Assembly: GCF_000009265.1 (NCBI RefSeq)
Contig: NC_008380.1
Location: 4,795,501-4,859,500, forward strand
Length of the DNA stretch: 64,000 bases
Origin: Rhizobium johnstonii 3841
GTDB taxonomy: Bacteria; Pseudomonadota; Alphaproteobacteria; Rhizobiales; Rhizobiaceae
Reading direction: 5' to 3'
Part shown: positions 63,008-64,000 of the stretch, one piece after another
Layout: each line of letters opens with the position of its first letter
Numbering within the stretch: position 1 is the first letter of the stretch
Position numbers and translations under genes: made by a program
Notes under the pieces: generated by a model
What the model saw: only the letters and a program-made list of their open reading frames with translations
Databases searched by the model: none
Told to the model about the DNA's origin: nothing

Positions 63008-64000
63008 ATGACCGCATTCACGACCCGTCCAGAAATCCTCGGCACCTTCGGCGTCGTCACCTCCACGCACTGGATCGCCTCGGCCGTCGGCATGAGCATT
63101 CTCGAAAAGGGCGGCAACGCCTTCGACGCGGCAGTGGCGACGGGTTTCGTGCTGCAGATCGTCGAGCCGCATCTTTGCGGCCCGGGCGGTGACCTGCCGG
63201 CGGTGATCTATTCGAAGAAGAAGGACAAGGTCGAGGTCATTTGCGCGCAGGGCCCTGCCCCCGCCGGCGCGACGATCGAACACTATACGGCGGAAGGCCT
63301 GAGCCTGATCCCTGGCGATGGGCTGCTTGCGACCGTCATCCCCGGCTCCTTCGATGGCTGGATGCTGATGCTGCGCGACTATGGCTCGATGAGCGTGCGC
63401 GATGTGCTGGAGCCGGCGATCTATTACGCCGAGCATGGCCATCCGATGCTGCCGCGCGTCTCCGCCACCATCAAGGGGCTCGCCGCCTTCTTCGAGAAGG
63501 AATGGCCGACCTCCTACGAGACCTGGCTGCCTGGCGGCAGCGCCCCCGAAGCGCATGCGAATTTCAGGAATCCGGTGCTTGCCGAAACCTGGAAGCGCGT
63601 CATCGCCGAGGCCGAGACGAAAAGCGGCCGGGAAGCGCAGGTCGAGGCGGCCCGCGACGCCTTCTATCGCGGCTTCGTCGCCGAGAAGATCGACGATTAT
63701 TTCAAAACCACCGAGGTGATGGATGCGAGCGGCAACCGCCACAAGGGCGTCCTGACCGCCAACGACATGGCAAACTGGTCGGCAACGATCGAGGAGCCGC
63801 TGACCTATGATTATCATGGCTGGACGATCGCGAAGATCGGTCCCTGGGGCCAGGGCCCGGTCTTCCTGCAGACCCTGTCGATCCTCAAAGGCTTCGATCT
63901 CGCCGCGGTGGATCCCGCTGGCGCCGATTTCGTCCATACCGTCGTCGAAGCGATGAAGCTCGCCTTCGCCGACCGCGAAGTCTATTACGGCGATCCCGAT
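63008..64000 (+). CDS. Gamma-glutamyltransferase-family protein, 5' part (partial)
   Basis: 331 residues are visible and the frame runs off the window end. N-terminal blocks STHWIASAVGMSILEKGGNAFDAAVATGFVLQIVEPHLCGPGGDLPAVIY and PGSFDGWMLML are GGT-family. No signal peptide precedes them (MTAFTTRPEILGTFG), unlike secreted GGTs, so it is probably cytoplasmic. The catalytic Thr at the large/small subunit junction lies outside the window. It follows the permeases by 21 bases. Confidence 0.92.
   Translation, partial: MTAFTTRPEILGTFGVVTSTHWIASAVGMSILEKGGNAFDAAVATGFVLQIVEPHLCGPGGDLPAVIYSKKKDKVEVICAQGPAPAGATIEHYTAEGLSLIPGDGLLATVIPGSFDGWMLMLRDYGSMSVRDVLEPAIYYAEHGHPMLPRVSATIKGLAAFFEKEWPTSYETWLPGGSAPEAHANFRNPVLAETWKRVIAEAETKSGREAQVEAARDAFYRGFVAEKIDDYFKTTEVMDASGNRHKGVLTANDMANWSATIEEPLTYDYHGWTIAKIGPWGQGPVFLQTLSILKGFDLAAVDPAGADFVHTVVEAMKLAFADREVYYGDPD

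Overview
The window looks like a chromosomal segment of a Rhizobiales alphaproteobacterium, most likely Rhizobium (R. etli / R. leguminosarum group). The support is high GC, conserved blocks such as ffh-chorismate mutase-rpsP-rimM-trmD-rplS-leuC, a UPF0314/YciB pair next to ftsY, an acnA/ccmABCDG divergon, glnK-amtB behind a sigma54-type promoter, and several families of short dispersed palindromes after stop codons. The assignment rests on reading only; no database search was run.

Layout: 1-1245 is the 3' part of an ArsA-type arsenite ATPase. 1.6-5.3 kb holds argG, an SDR oxidoreductase, a LysE-type exporter and a small His/Gly-rich secreted protein, with a 23-bp tandem repeat between the last two. 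5.4-8.1 kb is a three-gene ABC importer. 8.2-17.9 kb holds rlmN, an IalB-like protein, an ECF sigma factor without an adjacent anti-sigma gene, DUF1232, pterin dehydratase, an LMW phosphatase convergently overlapping thpR, a SGNH esterase divergent from a YbbA/YbbP ABC pair, and a BI-1/YbhL gene with a structured leader. 18.0-23.0 kb holds a GNAT, DUF2794, DUF1223 and acnA. 23.3-26.3 kb is the cytochrome c maturation operon ccmABCDG. 26.3-31.4 kb (minus strand) is a likely operon dapF-mtaB-ftsY-yciB-UPF0314. 32.2-36.8 kb is the SRP/ribosome block.

37-38.6 kb carries an amino-acid ABC binding protein and permease without an ATPase. leuC, a small secreted protein, an aldo/keto reductase, an L,D-transpeptidase, an orphan OmpR-type regulator, a cNMP-domain protein, xth, a LolA-like protein and ftsK (with a perfect CtrA-type box upstream) follow. 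48.8-50.7 kb is glnK-amtB. 50.9-56.1 kb holds tesB, a UbiH-family hydroxylase, a Trm112-like protein, a LON-domain protein, a thioredoxin-TPR protein (CnoX type), a YbaK-type deacylase and tRNA-Gly(GCC). A gene-poor 0.9-kb stretch after the tRNA carries a short ribbon-helix-helix remnant and clustered palindromes.

57.0-64.0 kb is a peptide-utilisation cluster: an M81/MlrC-like metallopeptidase, an FCD/GntR regulator with a composite operator, a peptide-type ABC binding protein and two permeases, and a gamma-glutamyltransferase without a signal peptide that runs off the window. The most notable non-genic observations are a dispersed palindrome inserted in frame in the acidic N-domain of FtsY (with a second inverted, decayed copy), a repeat that supplies the C-terminal codons of TrmD, the CtrA box at ftsK, the sigma54 promoter of glnK and a terminator-like hairpin ahead of ffh that may end a small RNA.
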